Origin: Prorocentrum cordatum
Lineage: Eukaryota > Sar > Dinophyceae > Prorocentrales > Prorocentraceae
Direction: 5' to 3'
Assembly (NCBI GenBank): GCA_963575745.1
Contig: CAUYUJ010000869.1
Location: 467,053 to 531,052 of the forward strand
DNA length: 64,000 nt
The stretch's first letter is position 1. The number at the start of each line of letters is the position of its first letter. Below, in pieces: positions 60,323 to 64,000 of this stretch. The notes under the pieces are model-generated. The model was not told the DNA's origin and made no database searches. It saw only the letters and a program-made list of their open reading frames with translations. The position numbers were made by a program, and so were the translations under genes.

Positions 60323-60330
<8 letters not shown>

Positions 60331-61109
60331 TCTCATACGCACCTCTCCGAGGGAGTAGAGCTCAGAGGGGATTAATGCGTCCGTGCGTCCGTGCGTGCGT
60401 GCGTCTTCGATTTTCCCGGCCGTTTCGCTAGGGACATCCTCAAAATTCTGAAAATCGGTGGCACCCCTCACGCAGATCGTGAAGGAGAGGTCCAAAAACA
60501 CATGGGAATTTCAACATTTTAACATACAACCTTCAAAAACACATTGTAATTTCAATAATTTTGACCTCGATTCTCAGAGAATGGCGGTTTCGCCTGAGAC
60601 ATCCTCCCAAAATCGAACCCCAGACCCCTCCTCGGAGCCTCCTGGGGGCCTCCTGGAATCTCCTGGGGCCTCCTGGGGCTTTCTGGACCTTCTGGTACCC
60701 CTGACCCCGCCTCGGAGCCTCCTGGAGTTCTCCTGGGCCTGCTGAGGCCGCCTGGGGCCTCCTGGGGCCTCCTGGGGCTTCAGAACTACATGCACACACA
60801 GAGACACAAATCACGCCCAACACATCACACGCTAGACAAACATAACATACACACACACAACACCGACAACACACAAAAAGCACGCACCACACAAAGCACA
60901 CATCACACACACAACACTCACAATCCTGGGGCCTCCTGGAGCCTCTTCTGGTATCCAAGTCGGGCCTCCTGAGGCTTCCTGGGGGGCCCTGGTACACACA
61001 TCGCAAGGTGTGGCAACCCCACTTGCGCTCGAGTGCGACTTCGCTGTTGCATGTCACTCCTGCTTCAAACGCCCCTTCAGCTTGTTGTATGAGCCTGGGC
61101 ACACACGTG
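60323..61109. other. CGTGCGTC tract, GGCCTCCTGG array and CA-rich sequence
   Basis: A short CGTGCGTC repeat (60378-60406), then GGCCTCCTGGGG units at about 60635-60780 and 60925-60990, separated by a CA-rich stretch (ACACACAACAC). No gene is seen. Confidence 0.7.
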
Positions 61110-61510
61110 CCACTTGTATATATATATATATATATATATGCTTATGTGTATATACATATGTGTGTTTATATTTGTATGCATCTACAAATACATATACATG
61201 TTCACACGCACAAACATATACAAATACCAATATACATATATATCCCCATACGCATACCCATACATATACAGGTACATACACATATAAAAAAAAACATTTA
61301 CGTGCACGTATATCCATATACCAATACATAAACATACGTATGTATACGTATAAACTTAAGAATATATGAATACCTACACGTATGTACAGATTAACAATAG
61401 CATGCACCTGGACATCTACACATACCTATAATGTACCAATACATAGACATGTACATATACATGTACACATTCATGTACACATACACAATCATATACGTAA
61501 CCTAAACATA
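61110..61510. repeat. TA run and ATACAC microsatellite
   Basis: A TA dinucleotide run (about 61117-61138), then degenerate ATACATAT/ATACAC units to about 61500, resembling the array at 1894-2750. Confidence 0.93.
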
Positions 61511-61930
61511 TACGTAGGGCCACAACAAGTACGGGAGGGACCTTGGTGCCCGCGGCTCCGCCTCCCTTGCACTGCTGGGCCTCCGCGCCTGCGGAGCGCC
61601 AACCAGCCACGTGACCACCACCGCCACTTCCCCTCCACGGCCACACTCGGTTCCGAAGAGCGGTGCAAGACAATTGTTCACGCCGTCAGGGATGTCTGTC
61701 CCAGGGCTGCTGGAAAGTTTACATACCGATGCCAAGGAGGATCTTCCTCTGCAACGTCCATGAAGCTTGACAGCAATCCCAGAGAAGCTGCGTGCGGGTG
61801 CAAGCCGAACGTATTGCGCACAAACCAAGTTAGGTTCAAACCGCTGCCGAAGATGCGGAGGGGGGCAGCGGGTGGGCGGAGGCTCGTCAGGCACCCTGTT
61901 CGGCATCCAGCCCCTCCCCAAAAGCCCCTC

Positions 61931-61972
61931 CTCCTCGAATGTGTTCAGCGCGTCGTTTTTCCGCACGTTGTC
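61931..61972 (-). CDS. MRE11: MRE11 exon 2
   Basis: A 42-nt exon encoding DNVRKNDALNTFEE, the conserved segment between the first (D-H) and second (GGD) metal motifs of MRE11, where other eukaryotes have R-x-ND-x-F-x-TFEE. The acceptor is TTCTGCAG|GAC and the donor GAG|GAGGGG, a non-canonical GA donor. Both phases are 0. The frame is open on both sides, but the flanking residues have no MRE11 similarity. Confidence 0.88.
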
Positions 61973-62527
61973 CTGCAGAAGGGCCCACGTCACCCGCCAC
62001 GCCCGCCGACCAGATCCCCCTTGCGGGGGGGCGGACGAAGGGGAACGATAGGGGCGGGGGACTGGGAGGAGGACATTCACTTGGAATCGGCGATACGTGG
62101 GCCGATGGATCGGCGACAGGCCCTCGACGGCCGAACCGCACGCTCTAGGGCAGGGTGGAGCACCCCAGGCCCCATGTGAACAAGAGCGGGCGGGTTGGGG
62201 ACCGATGCTGCCCCCCTCGGGCCACTCCCTCTGCCGGCGCCATTGAGCGGAGTCGGGGGCCGAGCACGAGGTCGTGGGCCGGGAGGGGGGGCGAGCTCGC
62301 CTCTGCCCTCCGCATGTCTCTGTTTCGGCACACCCATCACACGCTTCGTGGCCCAATGGGGAGCTCCACCTCAGGCCCCAGCGGCAGAGTTCGCATGGCG
62401 GCCCTGCACCCTTTCGGCGACCCCCTCAACGCTTCGTGGCCCCATAGTGAGCTCCACGAATGCCCCAATGGGGGGGGCCAAGAACCTCCCGCCGCGGGTT
62501 AATCACGACGCGAGCATGTCTGGGCTC

Positions 62528-62611
62528 CTTGCCCATGTACCCGATGTGGGTGTCGGTGGCCACGCAGATGCGGAGGGTGTCCGCGTCCGCGGGCTGCGGC
62601 CAGGCGGCCAT
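62528..62611 (-). CDS. MRE11: MRE11 exon 1, start codon and first phosphoesterase motif
   Basis: ATG at 62611 in a GCCATGG context opens MAAWPQPADA, then DTLRICVATDTHIGYMGK. D-x-H within ATDTHIGY is the first di-metal motif of the MRE11 phosphoesterase (ATD-H-G-ME-K in other eukaryotes). The exon is 28 codons. The donor AAG|GAGCCC is GA-type, and joining to exon 2 gives GYMGK-DNVRKND, the expected spacing with no gap. No SL or promoter signal could be recognised upstream. Confidence 0.88.
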
Positions 62612-63104
62612 GGCGCCCGCCCCACCCGAGCGGCCAGCGCGCCCCGAGGGGGGCCGGTCCTATGGGTTCTGGGGGCCCTGTGCGCGATGGCGCAGTCGGC
62701 GCGGTGCCCGCGGTGAGCCTCGAGGCTCGGGGCGCGGCCACGTCGTAGAGGCCCTGGCTTCGAGGTTCGGGGAGCGGCCACGTCCTGAAGGCCGTGGTCC
62801 CTGTTGTCGTTGAGGGGGGAGAGGGGGGGAGAGAGAGAGAGGGGGAAGGTCAACCGCCACCCTGCTGGGGGAGAAGCGCGGCCCGAGGTCCGGAGCCTGA
62901 GACACGCACCGCAGCCCAGGCAGGCGGAATGGCGAGGGTCCACATATGCGGGCCTAAGGGCGTGCGAAAGGATCACAGGGACTGGGGGGGCGGGAGGAAG
63001 GGGGACGAGGAGGGAAAGCAAATTGAACCCCACAGGTATGAAGCGATGGGGGGACAGGGGGAAGTCAGAGAAGGGAGAAGAGAGGAGGGAGGAAGGAGGA
63101 GAAA
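62612..63104. other. Upstream of MRE11, no gene recognised
   Basis: A direct repeat (CTTCGAGGTTCGGGGNGCGGCCACGTC type) occurs twice between 62728 and 62785, and a GGGGAGAGAG tract lies near 62815-62845. It probably contains the MRE11 5' untranslated region and promoter, but no element is identifiable. Confidence 0.45.
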
Positions 63105-63405
63105 GGAGGGAGGAGAGCAGGAGCGGAGGAGGGGGAGGAGGAGGAGGAGGAGGAAGGAGCAGGAGCAGGAGGACGAGGAGGAGAAAGAGGAGGAGAGGAG
63201 GAGGAGGAGGAGGAGGAGGATAGGAGAGAGGAGGAGGAGGAGGAGGAGGAGGAGGAGAAGGAGGAGGGGGAAGAGGAATTGGAGGAGAGGGGAGGGGGGA
63301 GGAGGAGGAGAAGGAGGAGGAAGAAGAGGACGAGGACGAGGAGGACGAGGAGGACGAGGAGGACGAGGAGGACGAGGAGGACGAGGAGGACGAGGAGGAG
63401 AAGCA
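63105..63405. repeat. GGA and GAGGAC microsatellites
   Basis: GAGGAG-type sequence passes into nine or so perfect GAGGAC hexamers at about 63330-63390. The poly-Ser, poly-Pro and poly-Glu frames here are artefacts. Confidence 0.95.
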
Positions 63406-64000
63406 GGATTCTGCGACCGCGTGGACGGGCTCTGCATCCTGAGGGCCTCTCAGCGTGGAGCATGTAATTTCCAGGTTTCCCCCATTCGCGTACCCAGGAC
63501 TTCGCCCGCCCTCGCGCCGTCCAATCCAGCGGGATCGCTTCCCACAGCCGACCTCTATGCGGTAGGTGATGCGCACAGGGCCCGCTCTCGAGCCCCTGCT
63601 CGTCGCTCGGTTGACAGCCACCATTGAGCTGCAGGGGGTGGTTTGAGCATCGTCTGCGTCGACAGGCTGGCCTCGTCGTCCTGGGCGCCCCCACACCCAC
63701 GCTCGCCGGGTGACGCGTCTGCTCTCCCATGCCACTCAGACCGAGAGGGCCCCCGCTGCGCACAGGTTCACCTTTCATGCGAGGGTATCCGCTGCCGAAG
63801 TCGGGGTGGGTTTTCCGGCCCACCGCAGTCTATCGACGCGGGGGCGGGCTGAGCATCGAGCAAGCACATGGGCGAGGGAGGGGCCCGGACACCCCACCGC
63901 GTTCTGCCCCCGGCAATCCTGGAGGGCGCGCCGCTGGATAACCCCAAGGGGGGGGGGGTTGGGACCCCCGCCCCCTTTCCCCGATCCGTCGTCGGGAACC
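63406..64000. other. No gene recognised to the window edge
   Basis: Unique GC-rich sequence with several open frames on each strand, none with a motif. A run of G lies at 63949-63958. Confidence 0.4.

Overview
This window looks like nuclear DNA of a dinoflagellate. A perfect 22-nt dinoflagellate spliced-leader (SL) sequence sits at 44777-44798, and a 21/22 match lies on the other strand at 56443-56464. Introns that can be placed by protein continuity use GT, GC and GA donors with AG|G acceptors. Real exons are short islands in a mass of satellites, minisatellites and decayed retroelements. I see no rRNA, tRNA or CRISPR array. The species cannot be fixed from sequence alone.

The frame of the window is one host gene on the minus strand, the DNA-repair nuclease MRE11. 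Exon 1 (62611-62528), exon 2 (61972-61931) and exon 3 (1286-1208) join without a missing residue into the N-terminal phosphoesterase domain (DTLRICVATDTHIGYMGK, DNVRKNDALNTFEE, then a stretch ending GGDLFHENKPQR). If the assembly is right, intron 2 is about 60.6 kb and nearly everything else here lies inside it. A small multi-exon membrane-protein gene (about 56.4-53.8 kb, minus) is nested in that intron and carries its own relic SL. The 3' end of an unidentified plus-strand gene lies at 2-313.

The most striking insert is a 22,135-bp DNA transposon at 10719-32853. It has 24-bp terminal inverted repeats (23/24 identical, each able to fold on itself), is bounded by TA on both sides, has AACTAT/ATAGTT subterminal motifs at both ends, and interrupts a 78-bp minisatellite. 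It carries at least five intron-rich genes, essentially all on the minus strand. One is a long transposase-like gene (20744 to about 12890). Three others (A 32436-29424, B 29345-27340, C 27101-26018) are compact and head-to-tail. About forty copies of a 15-bp palindrome, GCGAGC-NNN-GCTCGC, are scattered through its introns and spacers; I saw none outside the element.

The transposon sits in the proline-rich tail of a minus-strand LINE (44301-32856, tail continuing at 10716-10231). That LINE has an ATGA-overlapping ORF1/ORF2 pair. Its ORF1 carries a ubiquitin-like domain, long Asp/Thr/Gly/Ala repeats, and what looks like the captured C-terminus of a Lifeguard/Bax-inhibitor-1 (TMBIM) protein. 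A second, decayed LINE on the plus strand (44799 to about 48740) starts directly at the perfect SL, as expected for reinsertion of a trans-spliced transcript. The rest is repeats: GCTAAG satellite, an ACATAC array, GGTGCTGGCGTC minisatellites with 243-bp and 335-bp higher-order units, TTGGGGCC-rich dispersed modules with near-identical copies 48 kb apart, and a 64-bp tandem array at 57.6-59.5 kb.
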